The translations under genes and the position numbers were made by a program. From Bacteroidota bacterium (lineage in GTDB: Bacteria > Bacteroidota > Bacteroidia > Cytophagales > Cyclobacteriaceae): a stretch of 64,000 nucleotides of DNA. The notes below the pieces were generated by a model. It saw nothing but the letters and a program-made list of their open reading frames with translations, had not been told where the DNA came from and ran no database searches. This document shows, piece by piece, positions 42,821 through 50,814 of this stretch. How positions within the stretch are numbered: the stretch's first letter is position 1; the number at the start of each line of letters is the position of its first letter. The stretch covers positions 124,001 through 188,000 of the forward strand of contig JAFDYV010000004.1 of assembly GCA_018267275.1 (NCBI GenBank), read 5' to 3'.

Positions 42821-43348
42821 ATGAGCAAAGTGAGCGATTTAATTGCAGATGTTAAGCTCGCGCGTGAGCAATACTTGTCATACGCTTCTAAATTTTCAGA
42901 AGAAGAAGCAAGTTGGAAGCCTAGTCCTGAAAAATGGAACTTAATAGAGATAACAGAACACTTGTATTGGGCCGAGCATGGGGGTATTCTAGGAATGTGG
43001 CGAACTCTTTATGCGATCAGGGATGGTAAGCATGAAAAGACGGTGGAATCGAAATTCAAGAACTTTACGATTCAGCAGATTATCGATCAGACTTGGCAGC
43101 CAAAAGAGAAAGTGCCTGCGGTGGCGGCACCGCGGATGGGCGGCACACTAGTCTTTTGGAGGCATGCCTTAGCGAGTCTGCAAGCCATCTTAAACTCATT
43201 TGGCAATGACTTGAAGGACGAAGAACTTAGAATTCAAGCGCACCCACACCCAATATCGGGGCCAATGGATTTTCAACAACGTTTGGAGTTTCTCGCATTT
43301 CATTTAAGGCGTCACCATGGGCAAGCTAATGAGCTGAGGAAGGCGTGA
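42821..43348 (+). CDS. DinB-family protein
   Basis: 175 residues, four-helix bundle. His in ITEHLYWAEHGG near 46, and the pair of His in LRRHHGQANELR near 163, are in the places that hold the metal ion in DinB/YfiT proteins. The family includes thiol transferases for bacillithiol or mycothiol, which have not been shown here. It follows the BNR gene by 19 nt. Confidence 0.85.
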   Translation: MSKVSDLIADVKLAREQYLSYASKFSEEEASWKPSPEKWNLIEITEHLYWAEHGGILGMWRTLYAIRDGKHEKTVESKFKNFTIQQIIDQTWQPKEKVPAVAAPRMGGTLVFWRHALASLQAILNSFGNDLKDEELRIQAHPHPISGPMDFQQRLEFLAFHLRRHHGQANELRKA

Positions 43349-43512
43349 CTTCATTTATGACTAACGAGTAATGAAAGACAAAACTGAACGTCAGGATGTT
43401 GACTTACCAAGCAAACACAAGACTTAATTCAAAACAAGTCTTATAGAGTTATCGATTGGACAATTCCTCCAATGTATCTTTTTATTGTGGATACAGATTA
43501 CGGATGTTAGTT

Positions 43513-44235
43513 TTAAAAGAGCCAACTAATTTGAACACCTATACTTTCATTGTAACCCTTGCCGGAATTGTTTGAGAACACATCGCTTGTTCCTCTTGAG
43601 TAAACAAAATGCACCCGAAATACTCCAGTGTTGCCCGCATTGATATCGGGGCCAATGGAGAACTGATAGAGCAAATCGCTTTTTTTATATTGATCACTGA
43701 CGGACGTGATCACATGATTGCCGTCCTCTACGCTGTTGAAAACGTCACTACTCTCGAAGTTAGTCAGCGGCACAAGACTGAATGTTCCGCTTAAACGTAT
43801 TCCTTTGATAACGTCTTTTGGTGTACGAAGAATAAGGCTAATGGGAAGTTGGAGGTGATTGAAGCGCAGTCGTTCCCGATAGGTAGAATCTGGGTTGCCT
43901 AGTTCTTTTACTTTATCTTCATTAATGATACCCGCCCCGCGCTGTTGAAATCCGACACCGACACCTAAGCCAAGGTAAGGCTTAAAGAAATACTCGACCC
44001 GCACATCAAAGCCCAGTGAAGGTTTTGAAAAATAGGTCCTTGGCAGATTGTTGCCTACAATGGTTGTGAAATAAGTATTAGCACTAAGTCCCCAATGAAA
44101 CTTTCTCTCGAATGGTTTGGGAATTAATTCATCGGGTTCCTTTTCATCGTTGAAGTACACCTTTTGTTGACTATAGCTTAAAATGGTTGTTGCCATTAGC
44201 AAGGCAAATAAAGTCAGTTTGAAAAACGCTTTCAT
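43513..44235 (-). CDS. Outer-membrane beta-barrel protein, last gene of the efflux operon
   Basis: 240 residues from the ATG at 44235 (MKAFFKLTLFALLMATT), with a signal peptide ending SYSQ. An upstream start at 44280 would overlap czcA and is less likely. The mature part has alternating strands rich in aromatic residues (HWGLSANTYFTTIVGNN; YLGLGVGVGFQQRGAG) and ends in WLF, a typical outer-membrane C-terminus. It fits the PorT-like or OmpA-barrel type. It starts 2 nt after the czcA stop, so it is part of that operon. Role unknown. Confidence 0.8.
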   Translation of the reverse strand: MKAFFKLTLFALLMATTILSYSQQKVYFNDEKEPDELIPKPFERKFHWGLSANTYFTTIVGNNLPRTYFSKPSLGFDVRVEYFFKPYLGLGVGVGFQQRGAGIINEDKVKELGNPDSTYRERLRFNHLQLPISLILRTPKDVIKGIRLSGTFSLVPLTNFESSDVFNSVEDGNHVITSVSDQYKKSDLLYQFSIGPDINAGNTGVFRVHFVYSRGTSDVFSNNSGKGYNESIGVQISWLF

Positions 44236-44237
44236 GT

Positions 44238-47200
44238 TTACTTCTTTAAGGAAGGTTTGTGAAAATATTTGATGTGCCATACTTTATAAATGGCTGGTAA
44301 AATCAATAGTGTGAGGATGGTGGCCGAAATTAACCCTGATATGACAACTACAGCTAATGGCTTTTGTGTTTCCGAACCAATACCATTTGACAAAGCTGCG
44401 GGCAACAACCCGAGCCCAGCCATTAATGCAGTCATTACCACTGGACGAACGCGGCTCATGGCCCCCTCTAGAATAGATTCTTCAATGGACATGCCTAAGT
44501 CTTGATTCTTGTTGAAGACCGAAACAAGGATAACTCCGTTTTGGACACACACACCAAACAAGGCTATGAAACCAACACCAGCTGAGATACTAAAATTTAT
44601 TCCTGTGACGTACAAACCGATGATTCCGCCAATCAATGCAAACGGTACATTGAGTAGTACCATGCCCGCATACTTGGGTGAATTGAACATAAAGAACAAC
44701 CACATAAAAATCAGACCAATGGAAATTGGAACTACTAACTTCAATCGCTTGGTGGCCCGAACCTGATTTTCAAATTCTCCATTCCACGTAAGCGAATAAC
44801 CTTTACCCAAGTGAATGCCTGACAGTACTTTTCGTTGCGCCTCTGCTATGGTGCTACCCAAATCTCGATCTCGCACTGAAAATTTGATAGGTATGAATCG
44901 TAAGTTACCTTCGCGATAAACAAACGCTGGCCCCGTTTGCAATTTGATATCGGCAATCTCGCGCATGGGTATTTTCGAGCCATTCGTACAAGGCACAAGT
45001 AGTTTACCAATTTCTTTTTTGCTTTGCCGAAACTCTGGTGAGTAGCGAAGGCGAATATCAAACCTGCGCTCACCTTCATAATAGGTAGAAGCTTTTTTTC
45101 CGCCCACGGCCATTTCAATAATATTGTTAGCTTCCAGCACATTCGCTCCATAGCGTGCCATTTTATAGCGGTCTAGTTCAATGCGCAATTCGGGTTGACC
45201 CAAACTTTTAAAAATCCCCAGGTCTTGCACGCCCTTTACAGTTTCCATGATATTTTTAACACTGTCAGCAAGGCTTTCCAGTTTGCTAAAATCATCACCA
45301 AAAATCTTAATGGCCATTTCGCCCTTCACCCCAGAAACAGCTTCTTCTACGTTGTCAGAAATGGGTTGAGAAAAACCAAAAACTACTCCAGGAAACTGGC
45401 TGTGCAACTGTTCTTGCATGTCTTTAATCAACTCCTCTTTCGTTACGTCACGATCCCAATCATCTTTTGGAAAAAGGTCAACAAAAAATTCCACATTAAA
45501 GAAACCCGTGGGGTCAGTGCCATCATTCGGCCTTCCGTTTTGTGAAATAACGCCTTTCACTTCTGGGTATTTTGTAAAAACGTGTCGCATGGATTCGGAT
45601 TGCTTGTTGGCCGTACTGAAGGCAATGCTTTGCGGCATGCTGGCCCGAACGTAAATAGAGCCCTCGTTAAGCTTAGGCAAAAATTCTGAACCCAGTTGAT
45701 TGGCAATAACTAAACTGATGAGAAGCAAAAACACTGAAATTAAAATGCTGCGAATGGGTTGCGCTAATGAACGCACTAAAAGAGGTCGATAGATTTTTGA
45801 TAAGCCAGTGACCAATAGGTTCTCTTTTTCGCGCACATTTTTGTTGAGCAAAAGTTTGCATAGTAAGGGTACCAGGGTTAAAGTGAAGAGCAATGCTCCG
45901 GCTAATGCAAAACCCATTGTGTAAGCGAGGGGCGAAAACATTTTTCCTTCCACTTTTTGAAAGGCAAAAATGGGAATGAGTGCGGTGATGATGATGAGTT
46001 TAGAAAAGAATATAGGTTTACCCATTTCAATTGAAACCTTTTTTACAAAACCCATTTTTGACATGAGGTTGAATCGTTGCACGCCCATCTCGCGTTGCTT
46101 GTGCGCGAGATAAACAAAAACGCCTTCAACCATTACCACGGCTCCGTCAATGATGATTCCAAAATCAATTGCCCCAATGGACAATAAATTGGCAGACATG
46201 CCACGGATACGCATGCAGATAAAGGCAAATAGCAGCGCCAACGGAATGATGATGGCCACCATTAACGTAGCTCTCCAGTCTAGCAGAAAGATGGAAAGAA
46301 TAAACGTTACCAGTAACATCCCCACAATCAGGTTTTCTTTTACCGTGTGCGTTGTAAGATTAACCAGTGTAGTGCGGTCATAAAACACTTTGATTTTTAC
46401 ACCATCTGGCAATACGCGATTGTTTAAATCGTCAATTGTGTTGTTTAGGTCTTTTAAAACAATGCTCGGATTTTCGCCTTTGCGCAACAAAACAATTCCT
46501 TCCACCACATCCATCTCTTCTCCTCTGCCCACCTTGCCAAGGCGTGGTTTACCTGACTCATGAACAACTGCCACATCTTTTATAAATATGGGTGAGCCAT
46601 TAATATTTTTTACGATGATATTTTCAATGTCATCCATACTATTGACCAAACCAAGGCCGCGCACCAAATACGATTGACTAGCCAACTCTACCACATCTCC
46701 ACCCACATTACTATTGTTTTCACTCAATGCGGCAAAGACATCTTCCATACTGAAATTGAATGCGCTTAACTTGTTAGGATCGGCCGTTACTTCAAATATC
46801 TTAACCTCGCCACCAAAGCTGACCACGTCAGCAACACCCTGCACTGCCTTTAACCTTTTATCAATTACCCAATCTTGGATTTCTTTTAATTCGCGAACGG
46901 TTTTGCCTGCGCCTTCCAATGTGTAGCGATAAATTTCACCTGTTGGGCCGGAGGGTGGTTGGATTTCCGGATCGGCACCCTCGGGAAGATTGACGTTCAC
47001 CAATTGGTTATTTACCATTTGGCGTGCCCGAAAGTCATCCACCTCATCTTCAAAAAAAAGCGTAACCACCGATAGACCAAAGAGCGAAATGGAACGCAAG
47101 CTTGTTTTTCGCGGCACTACATTCATCTCGGTTTCGATAGGGATGGTGACAAATTTTTCTAACTCTTCAGCACTTCGGCCTGGCCATTGCGTGATGATGA

Positions 47201-47351
47201 CAATACGTGTATTAATTACATCAGGAAAAGCTTCGATGGGTGTGTTTAAAAAACTCTGCACGCCCCAAACAGTGATTACCAGGGTGCCAAGAAAAACCAT
47301 CAATCGGTTTCTTAGAGAAAATGAGATTAAACCTTTTATAAAGCTATTCAT
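44238..47351 (-). CDS. CzcA/CusA-family heavy-metal RND efflux pump
   Basis: 1037 residues, inner membrane, proton driven. The N-terminal NTPIEAFPDVINTRIVIIT and the TM4 motif DFGIIIDGAVVMVEG mark the heavy-metal efflux (HME) group. Two large periplasmic loops lie after helices 1 and 7, twelve helices in all. It works with the adaptor and TolC-like channel encoded upstream. Metal specificity (Co/Zn/Cd, Cu/Ag or Ni) is not clear from this reading. Confidence 0.95.
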   Translation of the reverse strand: MNSFIKGLISFSLRNRLMVFLGTLVITVWGVQSFLNTPIEAFPDVINTRIVIITQWPGRSAEELEKFVTIPIETEMNVVPRKTSLRSISLFGLSVVTLFFEDEVDDFRARQMVNNQLVNVNLPEGADPEIQPPSGPTGEIYRYTLEGAGKTVRELKEIQDWVIDKRLKAVQGVADVVSFGGEVKIFEVTADPNKLSAFNFSMEDVFAALSENNSNVGGDVVELASQSYLVRGLGLVNSMDDIENIIVKNINGSPIFIKDVAVVHESGKPRLGKVGRGEEMDVVEGIVLLRKGENPSIVLKDLNNTIDDLNNRVLPDGVKIKVFYDRTTLVNLTTHTVKENLIVGMLLVTFILSIFLLDWRATLMVAIIIPLALLFAFICMRIRGMSANLLSIGAIDFGIIIDGAVVMVEGVFVYLAHKQREMGVQRFNLMSKMGFVKKVSIEMGKPIFFSKLIIITALIPIFAFQKVEGKMFSPLAYTMGFALAGALLFTLTLVPLLCKLLLNKNVREKENLLVTGLSKIYRPLLVRSLAQPIRSILISVFLLLISLVIANQLGSEFLPKLNEGSIYVRASMPQSIAFSTANKQSESMRHVFTKYPEVKGVISQNGRPNDGTDPTGFFNVEFFVDLFPKDDWDRDVTKEELIKDMQEQLHSQFPGVVFGFSQPISDNVEEAVSGVKGEMAIKIFGDDFSKLESLADSVKNIMETVKGVQDLGIFKSLGQPELRIELDRYKMARYGANVLEANNIIEMAVGGKKASTYYEGERRFDIRLRYSPEFRQSKKEIGKLLVPCTNGSKIPMREIADIKLQTGPAFVYREGNLRFIPIKFSVRDRDLGSTIAEAQRKVLSGIHLGKGYSLTWNGEFENQVRATKRLKLVVPISIGLIFMWLFFMFNSPKYAGMVLLNVPFALIGGIIGLYVTGINFSISAGVGFIALFGVCVQNGVILVSVFNKNQDLGMSIEESILEGAMSRVRPVVMTALMAGLGLLPAALSNGIGSETQKPLAVVVISGLISATILTLLILPAIYKVWHIKYFHKPSLKK

Positions 47352-47371
47352 ACAACTATTTGGCGATAAAA

Positions 47372-48481
47372 TTAAAGTTGATTGTATGCAGTCAATACAA
47401 AGAGTGACCCCTCGCTTACTATTCTCTCTCCTAATTTAATGCCTTCTTTTACTTCAGTGAAATCATGAAATACGCGCCCTGGCCTAATTTGCACCTTCCT
47501 AAACTCATTATGGCCTGAAACAACCATCACGTAGTATTGATTATTCTCCAAAACGATAGCACTGTTGCTCACCACCATAACTTTTTCGCTACTGCGGGGC
47601 GTAATTTGCACAGTGGCAAACATTTCAGGTTTCAACAGACCTTTCGTATTGGCAAGTTCTGTGCGCACACGCACTACACGCGAGTCTGGATCGAGCATGG
47701 TACTGATTTTGTCAACCCTTCCAATTAAAGTCTCGTCAGGAAAAGCAATGGTCTTCACGGTAACAGCGTCTCCCTCGTGTACTTTGGCTATATCGCTTTC
47801 ATGTACATTGGCCCAAATCCAAACGGATTTCAGATCTGATATCGTAAAAATGTTAGTGCCGTTGTCCGTTCGAATTTGAGTGCCGGTGTTAATGTTACGC
47901 TCCACAATGTAGCCCTCGCGCGGTGCGGTTACCCGAAAAATAGCATCTTGTTGAGCAGAGCCACCGTATAATTCCAAAACCTGCTTACGCTCGTCAAATT
48001 CTGCTTTGGCATTGTTAAAGCTATTTTTTGCTTGCGCCAAATCCTTTTCTGACATCATGCCAGATTTGAAGAGCTCTTGTGCACGCGACAGATTTTTTTC
48101 CTCGACCTCTAAATTGGATTTAGAAATATTGTAATCACGCTGATAAAGGCTGATGTCTGTACTCAACAAAGTGGCCAGCAATTGACCGCGTTTTACATAA
48201 TCACCTAATGCCACGTTTACACTCTCTACCGCGCCACTCACAATAGGATAAATGCGCACCACATTGTCTTCGGCAAAACTCACTTCGCCCACCGCGCTAA
48301 ACTGTTCTGCCGCTGGCACTAGTTTCACCGAGTCAAGTTTGATGAATTTCATTTGTTGCTCCGTTAGCACCAAGGTGCTTTTGTTGGAATTTACAAATGC
48401 GGCTTGTTTGGATTGCTTTTTGGCGCAACCAGTAAACGTAGTACAACAGATGAGGGCGTAAATAAAAATCGCGTTCTTCAT
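47372..48481 (-). CDS. Periplasmic adaptor (membrane fusion) lipoprotein
   Basis: 369 residues. Lipobox FTGC near 18. Barrel-sandwich hybrid (GAVESVNVALGDYVKRGQLL near 87), coiled-coil hairpin about 115-165, beta-barrel and membrane-proximal domain. It links CzcA to the TolC channel. No His- or Met-rich metal-binding N-terminus is visible. Confidence 0.94.
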   Translation of the reverse strand: MKNAIFIYALICCTTFTGCAKKQSKQAAFVNSNKSTLVLTEQQMKFIKLDSVKLVPAAEQFSAVGEVSFAEDNVVRIYPIVSGAVESVNVALGDYVKRGQLLATLLSTDISLYQRDYNISKSNLEVEEKNLSRAQELFKSGMMSEKDLAQAKNSFNNAKAEFDERKQVLELYGGSAQQDAIFRVTAPREGYIVERNINTGTQIRTDNGTNIFTISDLKSVWIWANVHESDIAKVHEGDAVTVKTIAFPDETLIGRVDKISTMLDPDSRVVRVRTELANTKGLLKPEMFATVQITPRSSEKVMVVSNSAIVLENNQYYVMVVSGHNEFRKVQIRPGRVFHDFTEVKEGIKLGERIVSEGSLFVLTAYNQL

Positions 48482-48483
48482 TT

Positions 48484-49740
48484 CTAGTTTTCGATGAGTT
48501 GTGTGCCAATACTAAAATTTAATTCGTTGATACTATCTAAGAACAATTGCTTCAATTCTATTAATTGTAAATTGGTTGTGATAAAAATCCGTTGTTGATC
48601 GATAAACTCTAACAGGCTAATATTTCTCTTTTGAAAATTGAGATTCACATTTTGGTTGAGTGTTTTCAATCGGTCAATAAATTCACTAGAATACATGGCT
48701 AGCCCTTCGTTGGTCTTTTGAAAGCGGTTAAACGCGGCAATCACTTCGTTACTCACCTTACTTTTCTGTAACTCCAATTCGTAGTATGATTGCTTGAGGT
48801 TGAGTTTGGCTTCTTGTATGCGACCTTGGTTGCGATCGAACAATGGCAAGGGCATTTCAACGTTAAAGCCCGAATAAGGTCGTGTGTAGTTACTCCCCAA
48901 ATCTTGTGGTTGATACCCAAACTTAATATCAGGCACGCTCAATGATTTTTGAAGCTTTACATTTCGTGATTGGTACTCCCGATTGAGTTGCATTACTTTT
49001 AAATCAGGCCGATCTCTTAATGCGTGGCTTACCAAGGTATCTCGTTGTAGTTGAGGCAACGCAATTGGAATATTTAAGCTTAAAGTGGCCGCGCTATCAG
49101 TTGGATATTGCAATAGCACACGCAGTTTCGCCAAGGCATTTTCTTTTTGGTTGGCATTTTCTACCGCTTGTGTTTTCACGGCTTTGTACTCCGACTCAAG
49201 CCTTATAGCTTCAGCAATCGAAATTGCACCTACGCGCAGTTGTTCTCGTGTAGCTGCCATTAACTGATCGTAGCTTGTTAACACAGATTTGTATAAAGAT
49301 TCTTTTGCCTGCAATGCAGCTAAATCATTGTAGGTAACTCCCAATTCGTACAGAAGGCTTCGAAGTACATCTTCAAATTGTACCTTACTCATGGCCACGT
49401 TTATCTTAGCAAGTTTTACTGTATTCGTATGCTTTCCGGCCACACTAAAAACCTGCTCCACTTGCGCCAAGAATTGATTTTTGTAATTGAAGTATTGATT
49501 CTTTTGAACATTGTATAACTCTTGGTTCCAGATAAAGTATGGATTGTTCCATACCTTGGCTTGAATCAATCGCGCTTCGGTAATATCAATGTCATAGAAG
49601 GCTGCCAATAAACTCAAGTTCTTTTTTATCAATCTCGCCTTCGCTTGTTGAAAACTCAAAGTTGAATCAGACAATTCTTGCGCTTCGCTGCGGCTAAAGC
49701 CTAGGACGATCACGAAAAAAACAATCGAAAATTTATTCAT
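48484..49740 (-). CDS. TolC-family outer-membrane channel
   Basis: 418 residues from the ATG at 49740 (MNKFSIVFFVIVLGFSRS); an earlier start at 49785 would add 15 residues before the signal peptide. Two OEP repeats of helices and strands are visible (about 35-215, 220-415), with the usual long Gln/Asn/Leu-rich coiled coils. It gives the exit duct for the CzcA pump and starts 3 nt before the adaptor gene. Confidence 0.92.
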   Translation of the reverse strand: MNKFSIVFFVIVLGFSRSEAQELSDSTLSFQQAKARLIKKNLSLLAAFYDIDITEARLIQAKVWNNPYFIWNQELYNVQKNQYFNYKNQFLAQVEQVFSVAGKHTNTVKLAKINVAMSKVQFEDVLRSLLYELGVTYNDLAALQAKESLYKSVLTSYDQLMAATREQLRVGAISIAEAIRLESEYKAVKTQAVENANQKENALAKLRVLLQYPTDSAATLSLNIPIALPQLQRDTLVSHALRDRPDLKVMQLNREYQSRNVKLQKSLSVPDIKFGYQPQDLGSNYTRPYSGFNVEMPLPLFDRNQGRIQEAKLNLKQSYYELELQKSKVSNEVIAAFNRFQKTNEGLAMYSSEFIDRLKTLNQNVNLNFQKRNISLLEFIDQQRIFITTNLQLIELKQLFLDSINELNFSIGTQLIEN

Positions 49741-49806
49741 ACAACCAAAAAAATGATAAAAATGAAACCAAGAGAGCATGTTCAAACCACCAGGGGTGGC
49801 GCATCC

Positions 49807-50154
49807 CTATAGCAAAAGCGAACAGTTGTAGAGATAGGTTTCTGAAGAATGGGTAATTGAATCGAACTCAAATGGAGCAATTGATTCGGGTTGCCTTTGT
49901 GAAAAAGGATGAGAATTAAGAAAGCTCGCCAAAACAAACTGAGTTTGGTAATCATCATCTTCACCGTCTTTCTCACTCTCGTTACAAATAAAAAACGAAC
50001 AATCGCTCTTCAGTGATTCGGTGCTTAAGGAAAAATGTTGAGAATCAACGACTGAATTAGACACAAGCAAGAAAGCGAAGATATTGACCAATGTATAGGC
50101 AAGCACCGCTAAGCGAACCGAACTAATAGCACCGATATTCAATAACTTACGCAC
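49807..50154 (-). CDS. Small membrane-anchored or exported protein ahead of the efflux genes
   Basis: 115 residues from a GTG at 50154. A hydrophobic segment at about 12-33 (VRLAVLAYTLVNIFAFLLVS) is followed by an acidic stretch NESEKDGEDDDYQTQ and two Cys (SDCSFFIC). The rest is Ser/His-rich. It is first in the efflux operon, 66 nt before tolC. Small metal-sensing or metal-holding proteins often start such operons, but I do not recognise a family. Confidence 0.5.
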   Translation of the reverse strand: MRKLLNIGAISSVRLAVLAYTLVNIFAFLLVSNSVVDSQHFSLSTESLKSDCSFFICNESEKDGEDDDYQTQFVLASFLNSHPFSQRQPESIAPFEFDSITHSSETYLYNCSLLL

Positions 50155-50158
50155 ATAG

Positions 50159-50166
50159 CAAAGTTA
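50159..50166 (-). promoter_or_regulatory. -7 box 4 nt before the GTG of the efflux operon
   Basis: CAAAGTTA reads TAACTTTG on the coding strand, then CTAT, then GTG. This is the third case of the same spacing. The rest of 50167-50330 is A/T-rich with no clear operator that I can support. Confidence 0.4.
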
Positions 50167-50330
50167 TTAAAATAGCTTTCAAACCACCTAATCACTAAGT
50201 CATTTGTTTATGATTCAGGTTCAAAATTAGTCTGTTACGATAGTAATACTTTAGTTCACGTCAGCAATACAATTCGCTCCTGCTTTTATTTCCCGTTTTT
50301 CATAAAGGATTTTTTTAACTAGAATTTATG

Positions 50331-50629
50331 TCAGTTTAATCGTTTTGCTATCGCCAAACGGTTTACCAATTTTAGCCCGAGTGATTTTGCTTCAATGAAC
50401 TGTTGGATTCTTTTTCTCGATTTAAAATTCTTGATTTTTCTTTCAAGCTTCATTGCTTCCGAGCGGCTGCACACTTCGGCTGACCAAAGCAATTTCCAAG
50501 GGCATTTCTTGGAAGTATATTTTTCGAAACCAGCATTGTGCCGCTCAAGCCTATCCGAAAGACTGGCGGTTTGGCCTATTAGAACGATTGGTCAAACTCT
50601 GAAACAAGGATATAAACGTAAAAACTCAT
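50331..50629 (-). pseudogene. GIY-YIG endonuclease gene with a 1-base deletion
   Basis: On the minus strand ATG at 50629 opens MSFYVYILVSEFDQSF, the first half of a GIY-YIG domain. The next codons are TAA TAG. A one-base shift near 50577-50583 restores IGQTASLSDRLERHNAG, then KKCPWKLLWSAEVCSRSEAM and KLERKIKNFKSRKRIQQF, ending at TGA (50331-50333). The lost base is in the Tyr codon of the YIG motif itself. Single-domain proteins of this type are common in Bacteroidota. A sequencing error is possible. An antisense frame covers part of this stretch but has no features of a gene. Confidence 0.85.
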
Positions 50630-50633
50630 GGTA

Positions 50634-50661
50634 ATAAAAAACCCCACTCTCGCGGGGTTTT
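50634..50661 (-). terminator. Terminator of tRNA-His
   Basis: On the minus strand AAAACCCC-GCGAGAGT-GGGGTTTT then TTATT. It starts 10 nt after the tRNA 3' end and is a standard Rho-independent terminator. Confidence 0.85.
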
Positions 50662-50670
50662 CATTTTACG

Positions 50671-50744
50671 GGTGGGCGATGGGACTCGAACCCACGACCC
50701 TCAGAATCACAATCTGATGTTCTAACCAACTGAACTACGCTCAC
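50671..50744 (-). tRNA. tRNA-His (anticodon GTG)
   Basis: The minus strand folds into a full cloverleaf: acceptor GTGAGCG / CGCCCAC, D arm GTTC...GAAC, anticodon arm TCAGA-TTGTGAT-TCTGA with GTG at 34-36, T arm GTGGG-TTCGAGT-CCCAT. A G precedes position 1 (50745) and the discriminator is C73, the G-1:C73 pair that marks tRNA-His. The acceptor has one A-C mismatch (4:69). CCA is not encoded. Confidence 0.97.
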
Positions 50745-50776
50745 CAAAAATCCAACCGCAAACGCGATTGGGAACG

Positions 50777-50807
50777 CAAAGGTAGGTAGCTTACTCGAAA
50801 ATCCAAA
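50777..50807 (-). promoter_or_regulatory. Full Bacteroidota promoter of tRNA-His
   Basis: On the minus strand TTTG (50807-50804), a spacer of exactly 19 nt, then TACCTTTG (50784-50777). Both boxes match the Bacteroidota housekeeping consensus. Transcription would start near 50772, about 27 nt before the mature tRNA. Confidence 0.75.
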
Positions 50808-50814
50808 ACGGAAA

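Noticed and set aside
43419..43442. AAGACTT / AAGTCTT hairpin as a terminator of the efflux operon
   Set aside because: The stem is 7 bp and A/T-rich with no clean U-run on the minus strand; too weak to call.
49782..49976. Minus-strand frame of 64 codons before tolC
   Set aside because: It overlaps the 115-codon frame 49807-50154, which has a better membrane segment and a promoter box; the short frame reads as a shadow.
50395..50634. Plus-strand frame of 79 codons
   Set aside because: It is antisense to a GIY-YIG gene whose domain is clear on the minus strand in two frames; its own protein has no gene-like features.
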